Shown: piece after piece, positions 11,901-23,339 of the stretch
Position numbering within the stretch: position 1 is the first letter of the stretch
Layout: each line of letters starts with the position of its first letter
Assembly (NCBI GenBank): GCA_000711775.1
Contig: ARYC01019489.1
Location: forward strand, 1-64,000
Length of the DNA stretch: 64,000 nt
From: Oxytricha trifallax
Lineage: Eukaryota; Ciliophora; Spirotrichea; Sporadotrichida; Oxytrichidae
Direction: 5' to 3'
Made by a program: the position numbers and the translations under genes
The notes under the pieces: generated by a model
The model's database searches: none
What the model saw: the letters and a program-made list of their open reading frames with translations, nothing else
What the model was told of the DNA's origin: nothing

Positions 11901-12529
11901 TAGGTCCCTCAACAATCAATTTCTGCAGAACTTGCAAACGATTAGGAGCAAAATATAGTTGTGAAAGAAATCGTTTAACATCTCGTTGCTCTAACTGAGA
12001 AAGCTTACAGTGAAGCACCAACCCAACTGAAGAAGTGAAGCAAGAAAATCTTGAGGAAGAAAAAGAGCCTTAATAAAATGTAGAATAAGGTGAATAAAGT
12101 AAGTTGGTTTTTATTAACCTTCTCTCATAGAGCTTATTGAAGAGAAGATGAGTTAAAATCCTGTGCTGCAAGATAAACCATTCGACCAGGTATAGTAGTT
12201 GGTGCAGAATAACTTAAAGCGGTAGTACCATGAAATTACTAAGGCTCAAAGCAGAGAGATCAAAAAGTAAAGGTAGCAAGAAAAGTAATATTAAGAGAGA
12301 AATGAAAAATTAACAAAAGCTTGAATTTATCAAAGAATAAAATAAGACTTGAGAACTTAATACTCGTCGCAGTGCTAGAGATAAATCATTCACTTGCTCT
12401 TATATAGAGCTGCCAGAGAGTGAAGAGACAATGAAAAGTTGGTTGAAGGCAGCCTCTATTGAGAGAAAGCACTTTAAAAGCGACATAAACCACAAAAATC
12501 CAGAGAGAAAACCAAGATTAAGAATATGA
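8940..12529 (+). pseudogene. SecA-like SF2 helicase gene
   Basis: The Gln-code reading gives a long protein (over 1000 codons). An N-terminal helical region (about 9250-10700) precedes a SecA-type motor. Walker A is HFGIGNGKTLICIALA, followed by the motif VIIVGKNEHLVQRDF. The DEAD-type box reads VLVDEYDWILFDG; motif III is near IIGFSGSHLS. Motif V is ESQGRGTDI with GGSYLII, and motif VI is EEQIIGRIGRLNTKGKW. The order and wording match SecA ATPases (SecA: TGEGKT, VDEVDSILID, GRGTDI, GRSGR). In bacteria SecA pushes proteins through SecYEG; a role here is unknown. No SecA preprotein cross-linking domain could be identified. Several frame changes and at least one in-frame TGA near 9430 indicate decay or small introns. 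The 3' part is repeated at 1-588. Confidence 0.75.
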
Positions 12530-13556
12530 GATTTATCTTAATTTTTTAAAGAAATTCACCATATTCAAGTCTTTGCTATTAATAGCATATAGAGAATCGT
12601 GGAGGAATAGAAGCAGCAACACTCATTGTCTCACGTTTGGAGACTGATTTTGCATATTCTGCAGGTTACCATCTTGCATAAACTGCTCTTTCATCTTGCG
12701 TAAGTCAAGCAACTCACTTTCCATATTATCATGTTATTTCTTGCTTATCTTATTTCAAAGCATCTTCATAATCCTTTACCTCCTTTAACTATTCACGGGT
12801 TCTTTTTCTTTTAGATGAATCCTTAACGAGATTCACAGCCTTACCTCTCTCAGCTACACAAGTAATTAAGAGAGAGTAAACTTACTGCTAAAGTTAAGGC
12901 ATCTGCTGAGAGCGTCCACGAACTCGGGTTTCATTTCTATAACGAGATCTCTGTTTTACTCTAGCTTTTCTTTTCGTAAGAACATTGCATCATGAATCAT
13001 CTAGGAGACACCGTCGGTGTCTAGGGTGAAGAGCAAGTCACAGATCCATTATCTGTCAAGGTGGACCCAATCTCGTTCTTCAGGCAAGTATTACAGCAGT
13101 CTTTAAGACCCTCTTGCATAATCGAGAAAGTCTTAAACTGTAAGTCCATCGATTTTAGGCACTGCTGACACTTTTACTCCATCTCTCCTTACATACTATA
13201 ATAACAGTTACAAGGGTAAGTTAATCGTTACATCTTTCTCCGCTCTTATGATTTACTTTAGGAAATAAATGTTGGTGGAGTCCGCTTTGGGTAAGAAAGC
13301 GTGGCAGTCTTGGGCAAGAAAGTTATATAGCTCTTTCTTACTTTTGCACTTCTGGGCGAGTTCTGAAACATTGATACCAGTAAGTTACTATTGGTTCATT
13401 AAAATATAAAATTAAGGTGCCTTACACCATTTTATATAGCTAAATTTTGATTCAGGAAGACACTACCGTTACTAAAATCAGAGAGTACTTTTAATAATAA
13501 TGAAATCGTACCAGCACGATCCAATTTCCGCTAGCGGAATTCCTACCAGCACCAAC
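11940..13556. repeat. Long direct repeat unit, copy 2
   Basis: Second copy of the block at 1-1640, same orientation. It starts inside the acidic tail of the SecA-like gene, includes the convergent minus-strand gene, and similarity fades shortly after GCGGAATTC, where the transposase frame begins. It differs from copy 1 by substitutions, small indels and a deletion near 12736. Confidence 0.8.
12623..13399 (-). CDS. Unknown coiled-coil protein gene, copy 2
   Basis: Paralogue of 682-1486. From ATG 13399 it reads GINVSELAQKCKSKKELY and FLAQDCHAFLPKAD, then falls out of frame relative to copy 1 (a few base indels), and ends with the coiled-coil part and TGA at 12623-12625. Copy 1 is the better-preserved of the two over the first 180 codons. 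It converges on the SecA-like gene, ending 94 bp from that gene's extended stop. Unknown family. Confidence 0.5.
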
Positions 13557-13559
13557 AGA

Positions 13560-15220
13560 AATCATTATAATTAAATTTAAGAATCCATTCATGGAATCAT
13601 ATTCAAAAAACGACAGTCGAGACTGTCAGAATTCTTTAAGTTAGAAGATAAAGATTATGATGGTAATAGTTCTAGTGAAGAGCAGAGCTCTTCGAGTGAT
13701 TCTGAAGATTCTAAAGATTATGCAGAATACTTAACAACTAATATGCTTTACTAGAGGAACATAACTCTTGCAGATGTGACAATAGAAGAAGTAAGTGAAA
13801 AGGATATGATTTAATTATTCAATGAAATACGAGATGAAATTTCAGAGTTTGAAATCGATGGATTTATCATAGATCCTAAAGAAAAATATAGAGAAAGTAC
13901 TAAAAAAGAAGCTAAAGAATCATTGCTTAATGATAATTAAATAAAGACTCTTGGCTAACTAATGTTAAAGCTTTATACTGAGTATAAGTAATCAGATTTA
14001 GAACCCTAGTATGATGGATTGTGATTAAGATTTTGATTTTAAAGCACTTGAAGACAAAGTTATTGATAATCATAAAGTAAAAGATTAAATTCCAATTTTT
14101 GGTTAGCACACACAATTGGATGCAATAGTTCCTCGTAGAATTCAAAAGTAATTAAGAAAGGAGAAATAATTGTAAGAGAAAGAACTTAAACTAGCAGAGG
14201 AATCACTTAGATTAAGAGTTACAGAAAAGTTAACTTACTTCTAAATAATGGATAGACTTGGCATTTCACACTATAAATTAAGAAGGTACTTAAAAAGCCC
14301 AGTAAAGAAAGCTTAATTCTGGAATCTAAAATAAATCAATAGAAGCAAGTATAAGAAACTGCATAGCAGAGCACGCACTCATATCGTTAACATGTTAATG
14401 TATAACACTTAACCAGCGCAGCTTTCGGATATACAACAAAGCTTACAGAAGAATATATAGTTAAGGTGTAGTAAGTAAATGATTAGAAGATTTTTGAAAA
14501 ATGAATTAATGATGACTTATAAATAAATTAAGTAGATTTCAACATTGCATAATAGAACAGTAGTAAGTTACAAAGATAGTATGCAGCCCAGTAATTCGTT
14601 GAACACTTAAGTAAGGGTAGAAGAATTATTAATATTGATGAATCGACTCTTAATTAAACTGATTAAAGACACGAGGTTGGACTGCCCCTTATGTAAAAAA
14701 TAGAGTTACAAATTCATAGAGACTAAAAAAAATGAATTTAATTATTGGAGTTGCAAGTACAGGAGAGCTGTACTATACAGTAAATCATGGAAGAACTAAC
14801 TAGCACTCATTCATGTACTTCTTATGTAAACTAGTGAATGCATTGGATTCAATTGACACTAGTTGAAGAGAAAATACTATAATTCTACTAGATAATGCAC
14901 CTTACCACAGATCAGTATTATGAATAAATACCTTGATTTGGCTTTGCCAATAATGTTTTTAGGGCCTTATCACTATAGAATTGCACCTGTTGAATTAATG
15001 TATTCGTGGATTAAGAATAGAGACTTAAATCCCTTAAATACTAGGGCTTAATCAAAGTAAAACTTATTATAAAACTGACATTTATTATAGAGGTTATTGG
15101 GCAGCTTTTATGAAAGAATTAGGAATGAATATAAGCAGAATTAATTAAAATTTAGTTAGACGCTGCTTTTATCATGTACTTACAGCTGCCCTGGATTCTA
15201 TATCTTTGAAAGACTTATGA
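13560..15220 (+). pseudogene. Tc1/mariner (IS630) superfamily transposase, decayed
   Basis: An acidic N-terminal region (SSSEEQSSSSDSED, about residues 45-60) leads into a basic helical region and a helix-turn-helix-like stretch (LTYFQIMDRLGISHYKLRRYL, about 14231-14292). The DDE triad can be seen as INIDEST (14634-14655), LLDNAPYHRS (about 14886-14916) and GPYHYRIAPVELMYSWIK (about 14962-15016). The last has the AP-x-E/D spacing and the trailing W typical of this superfamily. It stops at TGA 15218-15220 (ALDSISLKDL). At least four frame changes or in-frame TGAs break it, so it is inactive. I could not find its terminal repeats; its left edge abuts the 1.6 kb repeat unit. It is distinct from the TBE transposases further right. 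Confidence 0.75.
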
Positions 15221-17257
15221 ATTAATATTAAGACTGCAAAAATAGAGTAATAAGGGTTTAGAAATAAAGCATTAAAAGCTAAGGAAATTACTTAAATTTA
15301 TTCAATTTTAATACTAAGGTTAAATTAAAACTTACCAAAAACTTGAAACAACTAATTTCTTTAAATTAAATGTATTCATTTAATGCATTTAATTGACTTT
15401 TGCTAAATATAGCTTTGTAATTCTATAGTTCTGAATAAATTACTTTATAAGTATTTCTCATTTCTTGCAAGAATATAGAAAAATTGAGAGAGTGATTTTA
15501 TATTTATAATAGCATTTAATTAAGAAAATAATTAATAAATTTAGCAATAAAATTAGGCTTAATAAATAAATTTAGATTTAAGTTAATTTGTAAGATATAG
15601 ATAAAATTAATCAAAGGATAAAAATAGTGACTAAATTAAATTAAAACATTATTAACTTAGTTATAATAAATAAAAATAGCTAGGGTCCTTATAAGCAAAG
15701 TAAGGGTTTATAATAATTTAAGAATAATAACTAACAAGAATATAAAACTAAAGTTCAAAGAACTTTTTAACTTAATTTTTAATTTAATATTATAATTTAT
15801 AATTTCTCAATTAATATTTATTATATTTCTTCAAACTTTCAAATTACTATAATTTTAAATATTCAGATTTCATTACACAGTTATTAATAATAACAAACTA
15901 AAATAATTTATAATAATAAATAAAAAATAAAAGAAAATGAAAATTAATTGGATTAATTTAAACAAACTAAACTGGAAATAAATTTGATTAAAATTTAATC
16001 ATCAAGACTATCTTTGCACTCCTAAGCCTTGAGAGTTCAAGGGTTCTTTTGTAGATTAATAGTAATTTAATCTAATTTAAATACAAAAACTAAATCTAAA
16101 AATGTGAGCTATTCTAATAGCATTGAACTATTCAAATCAAAAGTTTTTAATTCTTTTTTTCAGCAATTTCAAATTTCAAATTAAAAAGCATAAAAAAGTT
16201 TTTATTGAACATTAATCACCTGGAATATTTTTAAACTTGCCCTAACTTTAGCTATAAAGCTATTAAAATTTGTTTGATTTAAACTTTGTTATTAAAATAT
16301 ATATAATTAATGGTTATAGGATTGATCCATAAATCCTCGTGTTCGCGCCTTGATATGCTGGGCTCACTAAGCTGGGCATGTTAATTAATTTAATTATCCT
16401 TGTAAATTAAGGCCAAATTTACTATATTTTTCTCAGGATAAATTAATTAACTGCTTAGAAATTGGCTTAGAAATCTAGCGCAACACACTTAAAAATGATA
16501 AAAATAATGAAAATAATATAAATACCTTAATATATAATTAATTAATCTATGTCTTTTCTCTCTTTTAATCATCCTAGTTAATTTTATTAATTATATCAAA
16601 ATTAATTGTCTTTGAAATTCCTTGCAAAATTAATCTTAAAAGTCAATAAAATAAAATTAATATATAAATAAATTATAAGCCCGAATATACATATAGATAA
16701 GGGTGTATATAATTAATAATTAATTAATCTAAATTAAACTCAATCTATAACTTATATAAATCATAATGTAAGCCATTACTTTAAAATTAAATTTATAAAT
16801 TTGCAAAATTTCAAAAATATAAATAATTAAGATTTTAAAGACTAAATTAAGTTAAGTTTTAATCATAAGCCAAATTTTGCTTTAATGTTTTTGCTAAGTA
16901 AATTTGAATAATTAAATTAATTATTAGATAAATAGTTGCATTTACTAATGCCAATTAATCCCCAATTTAAATTTAAATATAATTTGATTTTATTATAAAT
17001 TCCCTAAACTTGTATTAAAAATGTTAAGTTAGTGTAAATATAAGAATCCAAAATAGTCAAAGTTATAATAATAAGTATATAAAAATCAGTTGATTTTAAA
17101 GTTGAAAAGTTTTAATTATAATTAAATTATTTAATTATTCTTGCTTATTTATTTTGATTTTCTTAGGTTCTTCAATTTAAATATTGGAATTATTAATGGT
17201 GCAAAAATATTATAAATTTAGTCTTAAATTAAATCAAATTATAATATAGATAATAAA
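15221..17257. other. AT-rich stretch with small GC patches
   Basis: No defensible gene. Small GC-richer patches occur at about 16005-16050 and 16318-16382 (CCTCGTGTTCGCGCCTTGAT, GCTGGGCTCACTAAGCTGGG). The second was checked for a tRNA fold and does not form one. They may be short conserved exons or remnants. Confidence 0.35.
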
Positions 17258-17597
17258 ATGAATTCAGAAATTATAAATATGAGAAAATCAAGTGTATTAC
17301 AAAATTTTGTTTTAAACAAACCTACCCCTAAATATGAGAAAATGTGAGAGTCTGGGACTCTAGAGATTTATATTTAAATGATAAAATGAGAGACTTAGAA
17401 TAGTCTAATAAACTTAAAACCGCAGCCAGTAAACTTAATGTTTCTTTGTTAAATATGAAAAACTGAAAATGGAAAATAATTTTTACGAAATGAAAACTTA
17501 CCTTGATCTCTTACTACAAACATTAAATCCAGGAAATGATTAAATCAGTGATTAAACTAAATATTTAGTTAAAATATAGGATCCTGGCACGAAATGA
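17258..17597 (+). pseudogene. Fragment of an unknown gene (N-terminal part)
   Basis: From ATG 17258 the frame reads MNSEIINMRKSSVLQNFVLN and KPTPKYEKM. It then continues, after small frame changes, as VWDSRDLYLNDKMRDLEQ, KTAASKLNVSLLNMKN and ENNFYEMKTYLDLLLQTLNP, to TGA 17595-17597. The charged, well-mixed composition is unlike the surrounding DNA. Two frame changes within 300 bp mean decay or very short introns. Family unknown. Confidence 0.4.
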
Positions 17598-17920
17598 AAT
17601 GAAATAAATAATTAAAAATAAATAAAATTACCAGAAATCTTCAAATCAAAATGAACTTGTTTGATTAGATCAAATATCAATAATTATTAAATAATAAAGT
17701 TATTATTAAGCTTAATTTTAATTATTAATTTTACTTAAAAATTTAAATCCTAATAATATTCTTGTCTTCATATTCTTTTATTTCTTTTTTTCCTTTTCTC
17801 TAATTATTATTATATTTATTTAAAGAAGTAAATAAATCCTTATTACTTTAGTATGTCTGTAAAGTTCCTAAGAAATTATTGAAAAGTTTTGAATTTAAAT
17901 TATTTAAATTAAATTTATTT
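17598..17920. other. AT-rich spacer
   Basis: Nothing recognisable before the second copy of the 820 bp repeat. Confidence 0.4.
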
Positions 17921-18739
17921 TAGGGTATTAATTAAAATGTCTGCTTGATTTTTTCGCATAACTTTTAGCCTAAATAAATAAGTAAAGTAAGCAAATATGT
18001 TTGCAAATAAGTACCAATATAAATGAAATTGAGCATTTGCACACTATAAAAATAGTGTATATAAGCACCTGAAAGAGTGCTATAGTGAAATTAAAGTGAA
18101 TTAATATAAGTGCACTAAAATAACCTTTGTTACACTAGCTTAATTTAAATGCTATTCTAGTGTAACAAACATCCTTATTAATAAATAGTGCAATTTTGAG
18201 AGCAAAAAATATAAAAAACATGCATTTACATAAATTTAAAGACACGGAAATGTAGAACTCGAGGTGCTCTTCAAAGTGCACACAAAGCGCAGTGAAGTTA
18301 GTGGAGTGGGTGCGAGGTGCGTTGCTAATAAAGAAAGTGCGATAGCCATCGCAGAATTATCACTTTTTGATTTCCATTATTAGTTTAATTATTGAAGTAG
18401 TAATTATTAATTAATTAAATTCAAACTTAATTCAAATGTGGAGGTAAAACCGCCCTCCCTCACAAATAGTGTGAACGGTAAAACTTCGCCCCTAATCGGT
18501 CAACAGGGTACAAACCCCATATATTCTTGATCAGCATGTCAAACTCTATAAGACTGGTAAGTATGGCCTTAAAATAAAATCATGAATTTTTTCCCATTTT
18601 CACCGTACTTGCATTCTCGAGATCGGCTCCCTCAAATTAAGTTAAATTCTGTCCTTTTAAATTTCCTTATTTATCGATATACTTAAAACTTTTTATCAAC
18701 TTACAAATTCTATGTGTACATACGTATTGGGGTTTATAT
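17921..18739. repeat. 820 bp dispersed repeat, copy 2
   Basis: Matches 7510-8329 in the same orientation. It ends in a short TA run (GGGGTTTATATATATATATA), where copy 1 instead enters a mirrored arm. The copies are 10.4 kb apart and enclose the SecA-like block and the Tc1-type transposase. Confidence 0.75.
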
Positions 18740-19071
18740 ATATATATATAAAAATTACAATTACAAAAACACAAATAATTTAAATATAAATGGATAAAAT
18801 TATTATTGTTTTTATTATTAATTTTCATTTTTATGTATTATTTATTTATTAAGTTAAAATTCCATTAGTATGTCATGCTTTTAATTAATAAAAATTGTGA
18901 ATATAATTTATCAATTTTAAGGAAGCTTCATTAACTCAAATATAAAAAATTTTAAAGATATAAATATTTATTTAAATAATTATTATTTAATATTTATTCA
19001 TATATTTTGTCAATTAAAGCTAAACTGAGAAAATATAAAATAATTTTGAAGAAAAATAAATTGCATTATAT

Positions 19072-20530
19072 ATGAGATTTATGAAACAGCTTTAAGAATT
19101 AATTAGTGAACTTGCCTAAGTTTTAGCATTAAATGAGGGGCAATATATAAAATCAGATCACTCTGGTTAAGTTAATTTTATTTTTAATTTAAGAGTAATA
19201 ATTAACAATATATATATTTTATTAAGTTATTTAAAGTAAATTATCTAAATATTGAATTATTTTAATTCAAAATATGACAGTATAGATTAGCTGTAAAAAC
19301 CAATAAATTTGTTAAGTATTTTTCATCCATGTGAATAAATATTGAATTACAAACAAATGAGAATAAGTTAGCATAAGTTATCCCAGTATTTTTAATACTA
19401 CAATAAAATTAAACCTATCTTTGATTATTTAAATTACTCACATAATTTACTATAAAAATTCTTAAATCTTTCAAACTGTTGAAAAAATTTAATTCATTTA
19501 TACAAATTTATGATTTTCATTTAAAAAGGTAATAAAAACAATTTTCAATCATCCCTCTATATTTATAATTTAAAAGTAAGTTTAAATTTAATAAAATTAT
19601 TTATTTAAAATTTTATCTCTTTTTTTTATAATAAATTTTGAAAAATTTAATCTAACAAGTATTTTGGAATTCCTAATTATTTAATAATAGTAACCAATTA
19701 TAAATGTCAGTATAAATTCAAAAAATTATCTTGGACATTTTTACAATTTTGGATGAAATTATGGTAATGAATATGATGGTTTAAATATCCATATTTCCAC
19801 AAACAGATTTCATTCTAATTCAATATTATTACCAATATATACATTAATAAAAACAGAATTTATAAAAATAAAAGATGAAATAAGTATAAAGCTTTATTGT
19901 CTCACAGATACTGAGAATAGAATCTCAGTTTTTTGCTTTGGTAATTAGATGGCGTGACAGGACGCTGTAATTAAAAATCTTATTAGTTGCTTTATTTCGG
20001 TTTTAATTTCATACTTTTTTAATAATAAAGTTTACCATAACTGTATCCATTTATTTTAAAAATCCAACCATTGGCAATTATGCGTCAATTGCCAAAATAC
20101 TATAATAAAGTCAGAGTTTTTTATTTAACATTCATTATCAAAATGATCGCAATTGTTTGAAATCAATTAATATTATGGAAATCTCTTTAATTTTTAATAT
20201 AAAGATTAAACTTATGAAATTTCTTTTTTATAAATTAATTAGATAAGTTAAATTGAAAATATTAAAGTTAATATCGCAAATTACAAATTATATTTTTAAA
20301 ACATTTTATAATAAATTAACCTTTAAAACTTCAAATACTAAATTAGATATGGTCAGATTCTTTCATAAAAAATATATAATTCCTAATATACAAAAAGAAT
20401 TTTATATTATTTATATTTTAATAAATAAAAAGTACCCCAGAATTACTTAATAGATTAGAATCAATAATAATTTTTATTTAAATTTTACTTTAGATATATT
20501 TTTTTACAAAAATAAAATATCAATTTATTA
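19072..20530 (+). CDS. Candidate gene, unknown protein with a CxxC motif
   Basis: ATG 19072 opens a 136-codon Gln-code frame (MRFMKQLQELISELAQVLAL, NEGQYIKSDHSGQ) that may contain an AT-rich intron from about 19169. A second segment at about 19752-19950 reads well (DGLNIHISTNRFHSNSILL, LYCLTDTENRISVFCFG). After an in-frame TGA near 19952 it continues to LCVNCQNTIIKSEF. A last open piece covers 20253-20530. The middle segment has codon-position bias like a gene. Joining these into one gene is inference; the number of introns or breaks is unknown, and the family is not recognised. Confidence 0.4.
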
Positions 20531-20749
20531 ATTTTAATATAAAAATATTATTCTATGATTAATTTTATACTTTTAAATAAATAGCCAAATGTATAACTTA
20601 ATTTAATAAAATTAAAATTTAATTATTTATTATAAAACATATTTTAGAGTTTGCATTATTTGAATATTCAGAATGAAATTATCCGCTATAAGAATTATCT
20701 TCTAACTATTATTAATTATATTTAAAATTTAAAATCTAAATTAATTCCC

Positions 20750-21925
20750 ATGACTCGCTATCCAACTAAATATCATAATCAGACCTTAACGTTGAAGATT
20801 AAGAGCAACAAGAGCAGCAATATTTTTGAAAGTTGAAATACTTGTTGCAAATTGTGCGGACAGGAGCTCGATTGAGATTGGTCAGTCTAACAAATCAGTG
20901 GACTTGACAATTTTAACTTAAAAGTAGTCTCGGATATTGACAATGGGCACTTTATCGGGAAATAATACGATGGATTTATCAAAGTGTTCTGTAAAGAGTG
21001 CTGGACTCATGAAATACTTCAAATTGATTTCATCGATTACATTATTTAACAACGCAAGAATGAAATCAAGAGTTGAGCCCAAGATAGTCGTTATAATTAA
21101 GATTCACCTAGAAACAAGTCATAAAATTTCGAGATAAACTTAGTAATGTTCTTTTAGAAATATTTGAAATTAAAAAAGGAGAAATACTATAAAAATTTCT
21201 TTTTTTTTGTACGAAAAAGATTTTTACTTTTCATGACCAAACCTTATTATTGCCAAGAACAAGCTTAGAAAATATGCTTCAAGATAATATCAAAGACTTA
21301 GCAGCAAAATACTCAAAGCAGAAATTAAATATAGCTTAATTTGAGTATTTTATCGATAATGATTCTTTTTTATTGAACGAGAAAATTATATGATTGTCTA
21401 TTTGGAAAATCAAGTTAGTACATTTTAGAATTAAGTCAAAAAGCTGGATTTATAATAGCAAATTTACCTAAAGTATTGTAACTTCATTAGCATAAAGAAT
21501 AGAAAGACAAGATCTACAGAAAATACCAAAATTAACAATAAGTGATACAGCAATATGTTGACAGCATCATTTAATTAGTAATTTTAATCTCAATTTTTAT
21601 TTTTACATCTATCTATAAGCATTCTTGGACGAAATTTCAAATTGTATCAAAGATGCATTGTAGATTATGAATACACTTTGATAGAATAAGTTGAAAAGTA
21701 CTAGGATAGTATTGAACATTCCACAAAATCATATTTTAGCATCATGATAAAATGGCAAAAGCTTATGAATCTAAATTTAGAGCCTCGAAATGATATACTA
21801 GAACAGCAAGAAAATGGCATAGCAGCCCCTAGGAAACATCAATAAGTTCAAGATCGATGAGTTTTTGAAGTAAATAGTGAGCTTGACAAAGTGATGATTT
21901 AGTGACAGAGAGAAGATATAATTAT
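20750..21925 (+). pseudogene. Unknown protein with paired CxxC motifs (zinc-ribbon-like)
   Basis: From ATG 20750 one frame runs with three in-frame TGAs but no frame change for about 140 codons. It holds CCKLCGQELD and, about 55 residues later, VFCKECWTHEI: two CxxC pairs that could bind zinc. A later part (SLENMLQDNIKDLAAKYS; LELSQKAGFIIANLPKVLQL; SIMIKWQKLMNLNLEPRN) reads as helical protein after frame changes, with a possible intron at about 21575-21616. G+C is higher than in neighbouring DNA. The gene is either decayed or uses TGA as sense at some sites. No family is recognised. Confidence 0.5.
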
Positions 21926-22829
21926 TATCTATAATTTAAGTATAATTTTAATTTTGATATTAAAAATCTAAATACAAATTGTCATTTATTCAAATATACC
22001 TTATTACAAATAATAAAGTAGATCTCATTTATTTTTCTTTTTAAATAAATAAATAATTTATTCTTTTGATATTTGTTTTATCACTTTTAATTTTATTTAT
22101 ACTATTTTATAATTCATAAATCTTTTAAATAATAATAAATTATTTTATCAAAAATTATAATTATTTTTATTTGAAAATTTATGCTTCAATTTATTTAATA
22201 TATAAATTAATGAATTCCTCCAATAATATTGGAATAAAATGTATGAACAATTATATTCGTTTATATAAATTAATAGAATTTAACACTATTTGAATTTATA
22301 TCTTTAATTTGATTTAATGATTATAGTGGTGAAGATTATAAGTAATTTTATATTTTAATTTTATGGGTTTTTATACTTATCATCTATAAAATTTCGATTG
22401 CTTAAAAATACTTATGAAACTTTAATTTAAGCCTTATAATTTATCTAAATTATTATTATATTAAATGAATTTGTTTTTTACAAATATATATATATATTTA
22501 GTGCCCATTTTTATTATTTAATATTTTTAATCCAAAGCTCATAAAAATTTCTTTAAACTAGCAAGCAGTATATAAATAATAAAATATAAACATTATACTT
22601 AAAAATGAATTTAGTTTTAAAAATATACTTTAAATTAATTAAATATTATATTTTATGTCAATTTTATCAGTTTAGAAAATTTCCAGGCAATCACTAATTA
22701 CCTCAATTAAGTCATAATTTATTAAAAATTAGTTTGTCTGAAAGATTTACTGAGATTCAATAGTATTATTGATTATATATAATTCAAAATTATATTTTTT
22801 TAATTTATATATTAACAGAACTAATTATT
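21926..22829. other. AT-rich stretch
   Basis: Nothing recognisable. Confidence 0.4.
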
Positions 22830-23250
22830 AGATTGAAAGATTAAAGATAAATGAGTTTATAAGTTTTCAAATACGCTCTAAAAGTAACTTTTAATCCAAG
22901 CTTCGTTACCAAAAATATCAATATTAAGTCACTTATATTATAAAACTACTTACATTAATATACTTAAACCACACATTTGTCATTCGGTCATGATGTTTAT
23001 TAAGCTAGTTTAGCATTTACACTTTGCAATGTTACTAACCAAAATCATCTCAAAATCAAACAAATTTTTTAATTAATATTTATGATTAGTTCAATTTACA
23101 GTAAATTTATCTGTCTTAACTTAAAGTGGATTAATTTAAGATATATGATAATTAAATTGCTTATAAAATTTTAAGTCATTCGATAAAACATTAAAACCTA
23201 AAACACTTTATTTACTTTATTAATCAATTTTTATCATAATTAAAAGTAAA
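22830..23250 (+). CDS. Weak candidate coding segment
   Basis: A Gln-code frame of about 135 codons (RLKINEFISFQIRSKSNF, SIYTLQCYQPKSSQNQTN) is interrupted by one in-frame TGA near 22990. The composition is close to what AT-rich DNA gives by chance, so this could be noise. It points toward the minus-strand SNF2-type gene. Confidence 0.22.
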
Positions 23251-23339
23251 TTTACTAGTTAATATTAAATTCATTTGCAGTATTTTATTTTGAAAGAAAA
23301 TAAATTTCCTATTATTTAAATTTTTATTAATACAATCTA

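Noticed and set aside
16318-16385. GC-richer patch as a tRNA gene
   Set aside because: No cloverleaf with matching acceptor stem and T-arm can be drawn on either strand.
7510-18739. The two 820 bp direct repeats could be LTRs of a retrotransposon
   Set aside because: Nothing resembling reverse transcriptase or integrase lies between them; the interior is a SecA-like gene block and a Tc1-type transposase, and no target duplication was found.
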